From Euglena gracilis (Eukaryota > Euglenida > Euglenophyceae > Euglenales), in NCBI GenBank assembly GCA_039621445.1, contig CP154957.1:38410654-38474653 (forward strand): a stretch of 64,000 nt of DNA. Reading direction: 5' to 3'. How positions within the stretch are numbered: position 1 is the first letter of the stretch; each line of letters begins with the position of its first letter. Shown in pieces: positions 42,337-53,874 of this stretch. The notes beneath the pieces were generated by a model. The model saw only the letters and a list, made by a program, of their open reading frames with translations, was not told the origin of the DNA and ran no database searches. The translations under genes and the position numbers were made by a program.

Positions 42337-43736
42337 AAAGCGTCAGTCACTTGGTCTGTGGTGGCTTCAGGGGGGGGGGCACCCCATGTGTTCCAAAATT
42401 ACCCACAGAAGTGCAAAACCACTCTGATAACGTTTTAAACTGTGGTTTCTCCCCTGGAAACCGGTAACGGTCTCAACCTGAATATGCTTCCCCTCCAAAA
42501 TTTGCCGGAGCAAATCGTGCAAACCAGGGGCCACCTGGGGGGTGGCATTTGCCCCCCCTGCAGTAGGTGAACATGCCCCTGTAGGGTGTGATTTTCAGGC
42601 AGGGGGTCCCTGGAACTTTCATTTTTATTAATTGGGGCCATCAGGTGGCTGAATCCCAGTAGGGGGTGACCATCAAAACTTTGGTCTGGGGAAACATTCT
42701 CAACCTGGGTGGAAATTGTTGAATTATTGACCAGGGGGGGTTTGCGTAAAGATTCCCCATGTTGTCCAGTGGACATTTTAATGCATTTACTGTTGTGGCA
42801 TCCCAGTGGGGCCACCTGGCCACAGAATTGGGCAGTTTTCTGTTGCCTGGGGAGGCAAATAAATCTGATTCCAGACTTATGAAATTTTTGAACTGTTGTT
42901 TGAGCCATTGAAAAAGCTGGGGGTCTAAAAAATAACCCCCCCTGTCCTTTTCCCATCTGCTGATGGGGTCTGCCAGGCATTCTTTTGAGGGTACCCAGTT
43001 GACTTGGAGGTTTACTTGGTGCTCCGTGCACCACTTGAAAAATGGTCTCAGCATTTTGTTGAATGGGTCCTTTCTGCCCCCACCTTTTGTTAGGTAAAAG
43101 TAAATTACCTGGTTGTCCACTGACAAGGAAACTGTTTCCCCAGGTTTGCTCAAATTTTTCACAGTGCTGATTGCTGCTCTGAGCTCCTTTTACATTGATG
43201 TGCAAAATGGGGTCTTTTCTCCTAAATTTGTGCACAATTTCTCCTGTGTGGATGTCTAGCCCCTCCCAAGCATGGGTGCTGCTGTCTGAGTGCAACACTC
43301 TGGTTACATTTTTGGGGAAGGGTCCCCCCCCCATCCCTTGATTGGGCTTTGATTTCATGGGATATAGGGTGTTTTGAGTCCCAGGGGGCTGTGGACTTTG
43401 CCACCAAAAATATTGTCAGGGTGTCTGTAAAAGCCCTTAAAAAGGGCAGGGCCATTAGGTTGCATCTTATTTGGCCCAAAATGGCAGCCAACTGCCTTCT
43501 TGACATGTAATTTTTTTTCACAATTTTTCCCAGCTCCTTTTATACCACTTGGGTGGGCTGCGGGGTGGAATTTTTCACATTGATTTTGAACCCAGAATCC
43601 AGCAAATCTTTGACAACTGTTTTCAGGTTATTTTGTAAATTGTTTGGGTGGGGGCCACCAGAAAAATGTCGTCCAGGTAAATAAACTCCGTATGCCCCTT
43701 TTTCTCCACAGTTTTTCGAATGTTTTTCATCACCGT
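42337..43736 (-). mobile_element. Element H, segment 3: RT-RNase H-methyltransferase and YR start
   Basis: It begins AAAGCGTCAGTCACTTGG, directly continuing what stopped at 38,465. The minus strand encodes RNase H (SLSVDNQVIYFYLTKGGG, NWVPSKECLADPISRW), the methyltransferase-like domain (DLFASPGNRKLPNSV, ANPPWSIIQQF) and, with stops and frameshifts, RT pieces (YLDDIFLVAPTQ). About 80 bases are missing near 43,535 relative to element A. H ends at about 43,736, where element G sequence begins, so its 5' half with Gag is absent. Confidence 0.85.
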
Positions 43737-44280
43737 AGAAGTCCTGGAGAGAAGGACAATGAGGCTGGGAAGGCCTGAATGCCAGTGGGGGCCAGTTGGC
43801 CCTGAAGGCCAACGGAGGCCACTACATTCAAGAGCATACACCACATCAGCCCTTGGGGGGGAGGCCCAAGATTGGATCAGACAGGGCCTCCACAGAGGTA
43901 ATCAGCCCAGACCACCCAGCGTTGTATGTTCCTCCACTCTGAAGACACAGACCTTCCCCAATTTCGGAAGCAGGGGGAAAGCCTGTCTTTCGGAAGCCAT
44001 GTGGCAGGGCCAGGTGTGACCCCAGTGATGGGGCAGCCAGAGGTGACCACAGTGATGGAGCAGCCAGGGGGAAAGACCCAGTGATGGGGCCTGTGGAATC
44101 CCCAGACACTTTACATCCTGGGGTGCACCCTTACAGGGCCCTGCAGGCCAGCATTTCCCATTGGATTCAAGCAGGAGCGAGGAGAGAGGTGTTAAACCTG
44201 ATAAGGGAGGGGGTTATGGCACATCTTCTTCTCCCCATCAAGTGTCCTTAAAAGTTGCCTTCAAAACCCCCCAATAAACA

Positions 44281-44748
44281 ATGACTGCCCAGAAAATTGT
44301 GAGGGAATACGAATGTGCAGCGGCCAACCAGGCAAATCCCCCCAGAAGAGGCAAAACATTTGTCCCTTACTTCATCATTTCCAAAAACAGAAGGGAAAAA
44401 GACAAAAGAAATACTAATTTCAGATTGTCGACAGTTAAATATCCACTTCACCCCCCAGAAGTTCAGAGTGGAACGCATGGGAAAAATCTTCCCATATTTA
44501 AGAAAAGGTTGGTTCTGTGTGAAAATCGAAATGAAAGATGCCTATTTTCACTTAAAGCTGGACAGCAGCTTGGAATAAGATGTTTGCATGCAAGTGGGGG
44601 GGGGGAGGACTTGGCAGTTTCAAGCTGCATGCTTTGGCATAAGCAGCCTGCCACAAAAGTTTATGACTCTCATGGGAATCTGGTAAAGAACGTGGAGAAA
44701 GGAGGGAAAGGTAGTTTTTATCTTTCTGGACAAACATTTTCCTGTTAG
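44281..44748 (+). pseudogene. Reverse transcriptase fragments of element G
   Basis: TAQKIVREYECAAANQ, then (other frame) LTSSFPKTEGKKTKEILIS and CVKIEMKDAYFHLKLDSSLE. Beyond 44,578 the Y-x-D-D region is degraded, with only VYDSHGNLVKNVEKGGKGSF recalling the segment before it. Stops in all frames make it a relic. Confidence 0.75.
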
Positions 44749-44859
44749 CCTCCAGCAAAAGACAGCAACCCAGCATTTGGAAGATTGGAAAGAAGATCTC
44801 TTACTGACAGGTTTCAGATTAAAGCTCCCATATCCTGTCTGGAACCAACACAGAAAAAA

Positions 44860-46070
44860 AAGCATTTGGACAAGTGGATCAATTTGAAAAAGGTCAAACT
44901 GGAAATCCCACAAGAAAAACTAAAATCCTTAAGAAAGGAGTTAGGAAAGGTGCTTACAGCACAAAACATGAGGTGCAGAAAGCTGAGTTCTATTGTGGGG
45001 CAAGGCAGAAGCTATTTAGTTTCAATGTCATTTCTCGGAATTCTGACAGATCAACTTTGCAAAATGGTGGATTTGTGCACAAAGTGGGGTTTGGACCACA
45101 CCATTAATCCTTCCCCAGGGGGTCAAAGATCAAATTGTGGAGATAAAAGCCTTTTTACAGCCCGGTGTATTACACCCTAAATCTACAAATTTTCACCACA
45201 TTCTGCAGTTTTACAAAAAAGGCTGGGCAGGGTATTTCAATCCCAGGCATCTCAGGAACTGTTCCCAGACAGCAGCACCTGGCAATGGGGGGGGGGTCTG
45301 GACAAAGGTTCAGGTCAAAGGTGCAGGATTTTTGGAGGGACCTGCGTGTCCTTCATATCAATCAAAAACAGCTGAGGGCTGCAGTAGGAACCAAAAGCTT
45401 TGACCAAACCAAAACAAAACAATTGTGCTTCATGTTGACAGCCAGGCTGTAAATTACTCAACAAAACGGGGAGGGAAAAAGCCCTACCTAAATTCCATCT
45501 TAAAACTGCTGCTGTATCACTGTCAGGAAAAGCAAATCAACTTGCAGGTGGTTTGGGTTCCCACCCAGGAGCAATTGGCAGACTCCATTACCAGGGAGAA
45601 AAAAGACCTGGGGGTAACCTCAGAGCTGGACATGATTTGCACACCCAGCAACAAAGAATTCCCAAGTTCATTTGGCGATATCCCCACCAGGGGGCTTTGC
45701 TGGTGGATGCCTTGAAGGCAGATTTAAGGGGCCTCCCCCCAGTTTATGCAAACCCTCCCTGGAGCATCATTTCCCAGTGGGTTCAGAAATTAATTTTAAA
45801 CCCAGACCTGAGTTGTCTGTTGATTGTACCCCACTGGGCTTCGACATTATAGCGGCGCCAATTAATCCCAATCAGGCAGCCAGGCAGGAAAGTTTTGCTG
45901 TTATCCACCCCAGCCCCCAGTGTGGTCTGTTCACCAACTGCTGGGGGGAGGAGATGCTCCCACCAAGGTGGAATATGGCCTGCTTGATTGTGTCAGGCAA
46001 ATATTACAATCCCAGGAAGTTTCGATGTCCAGTATCGACACTTACATAAAGAATCTGGGCAATGTCAAAA
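44860..46070 (+). pseudogene. RT end, RNase H and methyltransferase-like region of element G
   Basis: EKLKSLRKELGKVLTAQN and RKLSSIVGQGRSYLVSMSF correspond to the RT C-terminus (KTVKKELG, RQLAAILGQIR in family 1). Then come MLHVDSQAVNYSTKRGGKKP and VVWVPTQEQLADSITREKK (RNase H), MICTPSNKEFPSSF, VYANPPWSIISQWVQKL (NPPW) and CLLIVPHWAS. Frame changes occur near 45,290 and 45,600-45,680. Confidence 0.78.
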
Positions 46071-47262
46071 GATATGACTCAACCTTCAGGCCTCTGGTAA
46101 GTTAATTGTTGCACAAAGGGGTGCACCTGCAGGACTGCACAGTCCACAAGATGGCTGAAGACATTCTGGATCTTAATGTTCACAGCCTCAACACTGCTAG
46201 AAATGGATATGCAGCTTTGTTACTCCCAGGGTTTGGTTCATTGAGGTTTCCCCCTCCTTTGGCTCCATTGAAATAAAAATGGAATGCCAATGTCTGCAGG
46301 TATGCCCATTTTTGGGACACCACTGAATATGTGGAGAACATAACAAGAGATTCAAAACACCTCTCAGAAATGTCTGTGAAAGAGCTCAGAAACAGACTCA
46401 TCACTTGTTGGAGGCTGTTGGCCCTCCAAAGGGGGGTTGATCTAGCCAGAACCAAGCGAAAAATCAGTTTAGTGGGAGAAAAAATTTTCATTCTGTTGCA
46501 AAGGAAAGGGTGGCAGTACCCAACGTGGGAGGAGATTTTGAATCTGCCACACATCCCTCTCGTAAGCCCCTGGCGTTTATTGAAAGGGTATGTAGAGAGG
46601 TCAGCCCACATGGTTGGACACAAAAATACTTTGTTATGGTCTTTGGATGGTAAAAGACCTTTCACCTCAGACAGAGTGAATTCCCTCACCAAAAGAATGT
46701 TGCAAGAGGGGGGGGGTGGACACCACCCACTGGAAACCCCACAGCACCAGAGGGGCTGGGGTTTTATGGTGGAAGAGCGTTGGTTTGCAAGTGGAGGAAG
46801 TCTGCAACTGGGTCAGTGAAAAAAAAATTGGAGCCTTTCAGACCCATTATTTGAGGCTGGGGGTCGGACCAAAAATTCAGCAAATTATGGCCCAGAGGGG
46901 GGGGGTTTCCTCTGGGCCATACGGTACCTCACCATCTCGCATTGCGGAGCCCGAATAGTCTCGGACTCCCACGACACTGGAAGGGGGAGGAAGGGACCAA
47001 GATGGCGAAGCATAAGAAGATGGCGAGCCCAACCCCCCAGAGAAAAAGAAAAACGTCCCAGCCAGAAAGGGGACCCTCAGCCAAGCAACCCAAACCACCC
47101 ACCCAGGAAAACACCAGAAAGAGAGCGGCACCCCATCCTGAAAGGGGGCTCACCACCAAACATCCATATGCAGAAGGGGGGGCGAGGCCACGACGGTTCA
47201 GCTTCGCCAAGGTGTCGGAGGAGGCCTCTTCATCGCCAACTCCGGCAACAAAGGCGCAGTAA
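45920..47262 (+). pseudogene. Tyrosine recombinase (YR) of element G
   Basis: LLDCVRQILQSQEVSMSSID, a stop near 46,105, then SVKELRNRLITCWRLLALQRGV, RTKRKISLVGEKIFILLQRK, GHKNTLLWSLDGKRPFTSD and HHPLETPQHQRG. A frameshift follows into TTHWKPHSTRGAG (H-x-x-R) and a further one before FQTHYLRLG (catalytic Tyr). The C-terminal tail (KRKTSQPERGPSAKQPKPP) reaches into the terminal repeat and stops at 47,262. Confidence 0.8.
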
Positions 47263-47506
47263 GAAGGACCCCCCGCGCACACAAACACACCAGAGCAGAA
47301 CAGCCGGCAAGGAACGAAGGGCCTCACCCTCTTCTTGTGCTTCGCCCTCTTGGTCCCTTCCTCCCCCTTCCTGTGCTGTGGGAGTCCGATTGTTTTTGTA
47401 GGTTCATCGGGTCCACAGGCGACGATGAAGACGCCATGGGGGGCAGAAGGAGGAAGAAAAATCTCCGGCACTAAAAACCAGCACGGGGCACCCCAACCTC
47501 AAGAAC

Positions 47507-47619
47507 GACACCTCGGGCTCCGCACTTTGCCCTTGTGAGGCCATGCCTTGCTCAAAAGGTCTTTGTGCTTCGCCTTCATGTCCCTTCCTCCCTGGGCGGT
47601 TTGCCTCGAGGGAGTGCGA
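47507..47619 (+). mobile_element. 113-bp family 1 miniature: left end joined to right end
   Basis: Starts exactly with GACACCTCGGGCTCCGCAC, goes through GTGAGGCCATGCCTTGCTC and jumps directly to AAAGGTCTTTGTGCTTCGCC ... CCTCGAGGGAGTGCGA, the family 1 right outer end. All internal sequence and most of both inverted repeats are missing. This is a solo-terminus derivative, probably from recombination between inverted ends or from a short template. Confidence 0.78.
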
Positions 47620-47800
47620 GTCACAAACACGCCGGCACACAGAAGCAGGATTTCATCACCTCGAAGTGCGGAGTCCGACTGGCCGCGCGGAGCCCGAGCT
47701 GCGGGCACGAAGCTGGCATGATTGAGCGTCACGATCCAAGCAACACCTCCGGCGAGCAGGGAGCAGCCTCACAAAGACAATGTGTGGAGACCCAGGTTCC
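47620..47800. repeat. Relics of further YR-element termini
   Basis: GAAGTGCGGAGTCCGAC (47,664) resembles the outer ends of both families (GTGCGGAGCCCGA), followed inward by GGATTTCATCACC and GTGCCGGC like the family 2 repeat in inverted order. CACCTCCGGCGAGCAGGG (47,743) resembles the family 1 repeat GCCGGCGAGCAAGGC. They are short, diverged pieces, possibly of a third family. Confidence 0.5.
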
Positions 47801-49225
47801 GAAAGTCCTGTGCTGAGGTTCCGGAAAACTGTCGCCCAGCGAATGCTTTAAATATAGACTGATCCCCCGCGGGATAGAACAAGATTCAAATTGACCAGGA
47901 GGTTGAGCAAAAAACGCATGATTGTGCAAAAAAAAGCACAAATGACACCACCCATCCTTGGCCGTGCACTGAACTCTTACGGTTCCATTTGAAGCAGGCA
48001 GTTTAGAAGAGAGAGGAGATGATGGTTCGGATGAGGTCTTGGGTCAGACGTTCTGAGATATACATCGATTGGCACGTTTCAGAGGGAAGGGGTGAGATAT
48101 ATACTATGCAAACCATTTGTCGCCCTTCACCTGGAACTTCAAAGCCTGTGTGGAACAATGCGACTTGCAATCATATTCAATTGAATTCATATCAAATCAC
48201 CATTTCTGGACAAATCTCTGGACATATAATCATTGGCTAACCATGTATTTAAATGGGTTTTGGATGGACGCTGGCAATGAGAGAACCTCCGTAAATGAAG
48301 TTCTGAAACAAACCTGCATATCACCGTACAGCGCCGAATCCGCAGGTAAGATGGTCATGTAGACAGTCTATGGGGGTGGATGCAGGCAGATAAAAGAAAT
48401 TTTGAACCATCAATTTCCATCCTCACTGAAAAATTGCTACTGGGAACGAACGCCGCTGGACCAAACCAAACCAAACCAAACCCAAAAAAACCAAAGGAAG
48501 CAAACCAAAAACAATGGCGTCCTCTCTCACGAAGTCTCTCCACAACCACAGACTCATTTAATCTACCCTGGGTTATTTTCCCCAGGCCCAAACCCACCTG
48601 CCAACTTTTTGAAAACCCACCCACACACAAACCCCACAGGTATTACGTTAAATTATGTTTACATTTTTTTCAAACTTCGTCCCATTCCCACCCTTTGGGA
48701 AAATGTTCGAAATATAAGCATCATGCATGCAAACTCTTCATCAAAAAAGGCAACGCAACATACAGCCAAGCTTCTTATCATCATATTTGCGTCCTCTGTG
48801 AGCTTGTTAAACCATTCGAAATGTTCTTTTTGGACTGCAAAAGAACAAAGGTCAAATATTTCGAAGGAGGAAAAAGCCCTTCTGGGCCTTGAATCAAGTT
48901 CTTCTCCAAGGTAACAAAACCTCATCCAGGCAGACGTGCAACTTGGGTCTGCTTGACAAATGAAACAACAAGTAGCATCCCTTCCATGCGAACAAAACCA
49001 TTATCCAGGCAACCACATCCACAGATGCAATCCACAATCGCAAACACAGACAAAGACAAACCAAACCCAAATGAGCCAACTCAATCTCAAAAATAATTTA
49101 TGCACATACACATTATACGCAAAAACACACGCGTTTATAATGTCTACGTGCATATACAACACAAAACATGAACATAGATGCCGACTTTCTGGAAAATTTG
49201 GGATGGGGTTGAGCTCTTATAAGAG
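47801..49225. other. Non-genic stretch
   Basis: A/T-rich. An AAACC pentamer run lies at about 48,462-48,483. I see no gene. Confidence 0.45.
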
Positions 49226-49604
49226 TAAACCTCCCCCCAAATAACGGGGCAGTGCCCTTTGAGTGGGCAGTGCCCAAATAATGGGGCAGGGGGCAGGCCG
49301 AAAAAGATGGTGCCAACAACAAGGCACCTTCACCTTTTTTTTTGCCCAAGAGGTAAGCGACGACGAAAATATTCCACAACAAATGGAACCAGGGATAGGT
49401 CAAAAACACATTCAGATGTCAGGTTTGCAACGCTCATCATTCCATAAATTTAATAAATAAGAGGATGTGTCACTTGTCACTCATTACAAAAGGTCTGTGA
49501 GGGAATTCCATGATGACGGGTAGTGCCCAAATAACGGGGCAGAGGGGAAGGTCAAAAAGATGGTGCCAGTAACGGGGCACCCGCCCCGTTGTTTGGGGGG
49601 GGGC
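49226..49604. mobile_element. Poly-C-ended inverted-repeat element, ATAACGGGGCAGTGCCC type
   Basis: The left end TAAACCTCCCCCCAAATAAC is followed by GGGGCAGTGCCC. The right end (GGGCACCCGCCCCGTTGTTTGGGGGGGG ...) is its inverted copy of about 28 bp. The word AAATAACGGGGCAGTGCCC recurs at least four times (49,239; 49,268; 49,527; 49,568). TAAGAG stands on both sides (49,220-49,225 and 49,605-49,610) and may be a target duplication. No coding frame. Confidence 0.6.
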
Positions 49605-52479
49605 TTAAGAGCAAAGCTTCCACCGGAGGGGGCCCCTGCCATGTCCCACCATCTGGCAGGTGAAGAGCAGCACTGCACAAAACCTGGTTCCGACCGCATT
49701 TCTGCAGGGCCCATTTTTTAAGAATATTATTTGTGTAGCCTGAGTTACGACCATTTTCCGGGCCCATTTCTGGGGCTGTTTTTGGACTGTTTTTGGGGGT
49801 AAAAAAATCGATGTTCCAAAAATGTGTCGGAAATGAAGCAGAATCAAAGGAAATGACCAGCAACCTGAATCAAAGCCCTTGGAACGCCTCATCTGTATGG
49901 TATTTTGATTTCCCTGTAACTCCATGGCCAGCCCGAGTAATGGCCATTTTATGGCCGTTTCGCTCCAAATAATGCACCTTTTGGCTTGTTTCGACTTGGC
50001 CATTTTTTGGGGGGGCAATATCAAAAATTCAACGGGGGCGTTAACTTTGTCTAGGATATATATATATATATAAGAGAGAGGAGAGATATAAGAGAGATAT
50101 ATATAGATTATATATATTATATATAGATATATATTATATAATATTATGATACATATTATAATATATATAAATAATAATAAATAATTATATCTATATATAT
50201 ATATATCATATATACAAGTATATACTTACATATTCATACATATACACATACATATATACATATATACATATATGGGACCCCCCCCCCGGGTCGTATGAGG
50301 ACCCCCAATCCTAACTTTCCGACTTTTCGGTCCCGCGGCATGTGGAAAGCGCGCCAAATCTGGGCGACTTCCATGGGATTCGGGGAGCGTTGGCACTTTA
50401 TTTTTAGGAATAGGGTTGGGTTAAAATTGGCGTTATAAAAAAATAGTCACTTTTTTAGGCACAAAATCAGGGCAATAATGAGGTAATGATAACGGTTTCA
50501 CCGTTGATATTTTTTATCGTAATTTTTGTCCACCTGTAAGCCTAACTTGTACACCTGACACTAATCTAAAAAAATAAGCCGAACTCCTAACCCTGACCCT
50601 ATTCCATCAAAAACGCAAAAAAAAATGCCAACCCACCCCACTGCAGATGCTTAATGACCCCCCATCCAGCTGCCATGTAAAAAGGCACACATATGCGTAT
50701 GCATATACACGCACATATACATGTACATATCCATATACATATGAACCAGGTTTTGTGTAGTGCTGACCTCTTCACGTGCGCAATGGTGCATCACTGCAGC
50801 AGGTGTTTGGGGCATGTGGCAGCCAGGGCCCAGCTCGCCAAGCCTGGCGACCCGGCCGGCCCAGCTGTGCACCCAGCGGCCCGGCCCGGAACTTTTTTGC
50901 CCTGGAAATGACCCAAAATGCATGGGTTTCGGGCCAAAAACGGGGTGCAGGGGAGGGGGTCGAAAAACACTCATTTTCAGCTGGAAAACAGTTTTTCCGG
51001 GTCTGGGAGGCCAAAAAAACGTGGTTTTGGGCAATTTTTTTTGTTTTTTCCGACTTTTTTTTTTTACCTGAAAATGGCCGAAATGGCTAAATCAAAACAG
51101 GCCAAAACTGTAACTGTAACTGTAACTGTAACTGTATAAAAAAAAGCCAAAAATTGGCCGAAAATTGGCCATAACTCGGGCTGGCCATGGAGTTACCGGG
51201 AAATCAAAATACCGTTAGGTAGGGCGTTCCAAAGGCTTCAATTTAGGACATTTTCTTTGATTTTGCTTCATTTTCGAGATACCCCCCCCCCCCGGACGTT
51301 AAAGTAGGACTGGGGGGCCAACCTTAGGGGTCCAAGTTTGCATATTAAGAGCGCGAAGGGGCCAATGACACCAACATCGGAGGGGATGTTCAGGGTCCCC
51401 CCCAACTGGAAAAAATTTTCCTCCGGCGCTGCGCGCCAAGGTGGAAATGAGGTTTTTACTGTATTTTTAGGCGGATTTTGTTCAAAAAATCAAAAAACCG
51501 ACAAAAATGGGCATTTTTGGCCATTTTGGGGGATCCAAAAAAAATCGGCGCTTCGTGCCGGTCACTGGGGGAAAAAAATACTGAAACAAAAAATTACCAC
51601 TAACTAGCCCTGCCAGCAGACCCCCCCCCTGGGGGTCCAGAATTCCCAGTACCCAAATTTGGACCAGCTGCAGTCCAGCCCCCCCCCCGGGGGGTGCTGC
51701 AAACCCAGGCAAAGGCCTGCCCCCCCATAATGCAACAAACGGCTTTTTTTTTAATACAAAAAGCCGGCCACCGAAAAGCGACCGGAAGGTGTTCTCGGAT
51801 TGGGAAGAATTTTGTCTGTCAAATCTTGGACCCCCGGCCGCCATCAACCTTGGAGATCAGGCAGTATTGGTCATTGTGTGTGGTGACGTCCTGGACACCT
51901 TCCCTCCCTCGCATAAACCCATGGTGAACTCTACTGGTGAAGCACCCACTCTGGCCGAAAATAGCCAAAAATGTCATCTCAACTTTTCGAAAATTTTAAT
52001 CAAAATTTTCGACCAAACGGCATCAAAAATATCCCGGGGGAGGGCCTTATCGTTTAACGAGGGGGGGGGTCCACCTTCTTAAACGCAAGCTGATGGGAGT
52101 TTCGAAGACATTTTTTTTCGGTGTTTCCTGCTTATTTTTTGGAGTAGGGTTGGGGTTACAATTGTCGTTAAGAAAGGGATTATTAGGGTTAGGCCAAAAT
52201 TAGGAGGCCAGGCCGAATGCAGGCCAAATTCATACCAAAATTTGGCCTAATTTTTGGCTAAAATATAAGTCAAAAGGCCTAACAAACCCCAACACCCTAA
52301 CCGTATTCCCAAACCTAACCCTAACCCTATCCCTTTCAATTAACCCAAATCCCAGCCCTATTCCTGGAGTATGCACACCGTACTCCACTTTTGACCAGGC
52401 CACCTCTTGTGGACATGGGGAAAACACAGTCAAATTGGGTCCGGGCCCACTTCTTAAATGCAGGGGTGTTTGAACCCCC
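49605..52479. other. Non-genic stretch with AT satellite
   Basis: A TA/GA dinucleotide-rich block lies at 50,057-50,272, a TGTAAC hexamer run at 51,107-51,137, and pieces related to 18.5 and 19.2 kb near 50,390 and 52,130. A region at 49,730-50,010 and 51,150-51,270 shares CCCGNGTAATGGCC-like words, an old diverged repeat. No gene seen. Confidence 0.45.
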
Positions 52480-52917
52480 CAGGGGATTTCTTAAGGACCC
52501 CCCGGGGGGGGGGGGGGTCCAGCCTCCGGCTGGAAAAAAAGGCTGCTGGCTGGAAACAAGCTGCTGGCTGGACCTCCCCCCCCCTCCGGGGCTGGAGGGG
52601 GCTGTCCTTGGGTCGATGAAAAAACAAACTTTTCTGAAACATTTTGCCTTCTCGACATTTTGATGGATGGAGCTAGTGTACGTGCCAGACATTGAGGGCA
52701 AGGAAGCTGTGACGAGAAAAAAAATGCGGGGATAGGTGAGCTGGGCAGCCCAGTTGGCTGGCCCGGCCTCTGGCCGGGCTGGACCCAACTTTATTTCACT
52801 CGACCCCCCAGGGGGGGCTCCCAGCCCCGATTTGGGCTGCTGGCTGGATTTGAGCTGCTGGCTGGCTGGACCCCCCCCCCGGGGGATGGGGTCCCCTCCG
52901 GCTTAAGAAATCACCTG
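52480..52917 (-). mobile_element. hAT-type MITE, element X copy 2, with 8-bp target duplication
   Basis: The termini CAGGGGATTTCTTAAG and CTTAAGAAATCACCTG are inverted, and the 8-bp direct repeat GAACCCCC flanks it (52,472-52,479 and 52,918-52,925). The interior matches the copy at 10,109 in inverted orientation (CTGCTGGCTGG words and the middle segment with CATTTTGATGGATGGAGCTA). Confidence 0.88.
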
Positions 52918-53031
52918 GAACCCCCTCGTTTAACTACTGCCAGTTAAAAGCTGCCATAATATTCTATATAATATGAATGCAATGCTTGTAATATAATATT
53001 GTTGATTTGGTGTGTTACGTGTAGTTTACAA

Positions 53032-53032
<1 letters not shown>

Positions 53033-53083
<51 letters not shown>
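53033..53083. repeat. (CA)n microsatellite
   Basis: About 25 CA units without interruption. Confidence 0.95.
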
Positions 53084-53087
<4 letters not shown>

Positions 53088-53375
53088 TGCAGTTGCAGTT
53101 TGGAAAATGGAGAATGAATACTGGGCCAAATGGGTACTCTCCTCTCATAAAACATGGAGGCACAGGATTATGGAAGTGTTTTCCCCAAAACGTGTTACTG
53201 CATTAATGGCTAATTCCGAGGCAAAAATTTTCGGCCCAGGCAGAGCGCCCGGCAGAAGGCCTCTTGGTACTGGGACTGTAAATTGAAATTAAAATAGTTT
53301 TCAGGAGGTTGCCTGGTTTGCATGCGTTCATGTACGCCAACTGAAGCTCCAGAGTGGAAGTGAAAGACAATGTGT

Positions 53376-53874
53376 AACCCCCCCCCCAATATAAGAAACC
53401 CCTCGCTATTAAGAAACCCCCGAATATAAGAAACCCTTTGGTCGATTTTCAGCCGACACCCAAATATAAGAAACCCCCGAATATAAGAAACCCCTAGGCT
53501 GTTGGACGCTAATCCATATATAAGAAACCCCTCATCCCTTGTGAATCTTTCTTTCACCGACATCATTCCCAGATTCAAAAATAACACTCTACCACTTTCT
53601 TCTGGACTGATGGAATGATCCGATTCAGCATAATCATGCTCCAGGGCCTCAGAAGCCATCAGACATGAGGAAAATCCTGCACGCCGTGGTCACATGTACT
53701 TAATTACATGAAGGAACCGAAGGAAGAAAAAGTTCCATGTATAAGAAACCCTTGGTGCCTGCCTTCGACACCCAAATATAAGAAACCCCCAAATATAAGA
53801 AACCCTTTGGGCCGATCGGCCGACACCCAAAAAAAAAATATAAGAAACGGGTTTCTTATATTTGGGGGGGGTTT
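53376..53874. mobile_element. Poly-C-ended inverted-repeat element, ATATAAGAAACCC type
   Basis: The left end AACCCCCCCCCCAATATAAG and the right end CTTATATTTGGGGGGGGTT are inverted. The word ATATAAGAAACCCC is repeated about nine times, and the right end holds the palindrome ATAAGAAACGGGTTTCTTAT. It shares the internal word TGGGCCGATCG with the element at 2,003. The spacer 53,560-53,730 is unique. No coding frame. Confidence 0.65.

Larger units (their letters stand above)
43737..47389 (+). mobile_element. Family 2 DIRS-like YR retrotransposon G, 5'-truncated
   Basis: Its right end GGGAGTCCGA at 47,389, the terminal repeat at about 47,225-47,320 and the internal complementary region (junction 46,960/46,961) match element E. 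The left part begins inside the Gag region, so the left terminal repeat is lost. Domains in order are a Gag tail, RT fragments, RNase H, methyltransferase-like and YR. It has many lesions and is more diverged than E, but it retains RT sequence that E has lost. Confidence 0.85.

Noticed and set aside
48380-48914. 170-codon overlapping plus frames
   Set aside because: Low-complexity (AAACC run) and two frames of equal length over the same bases. No motif.
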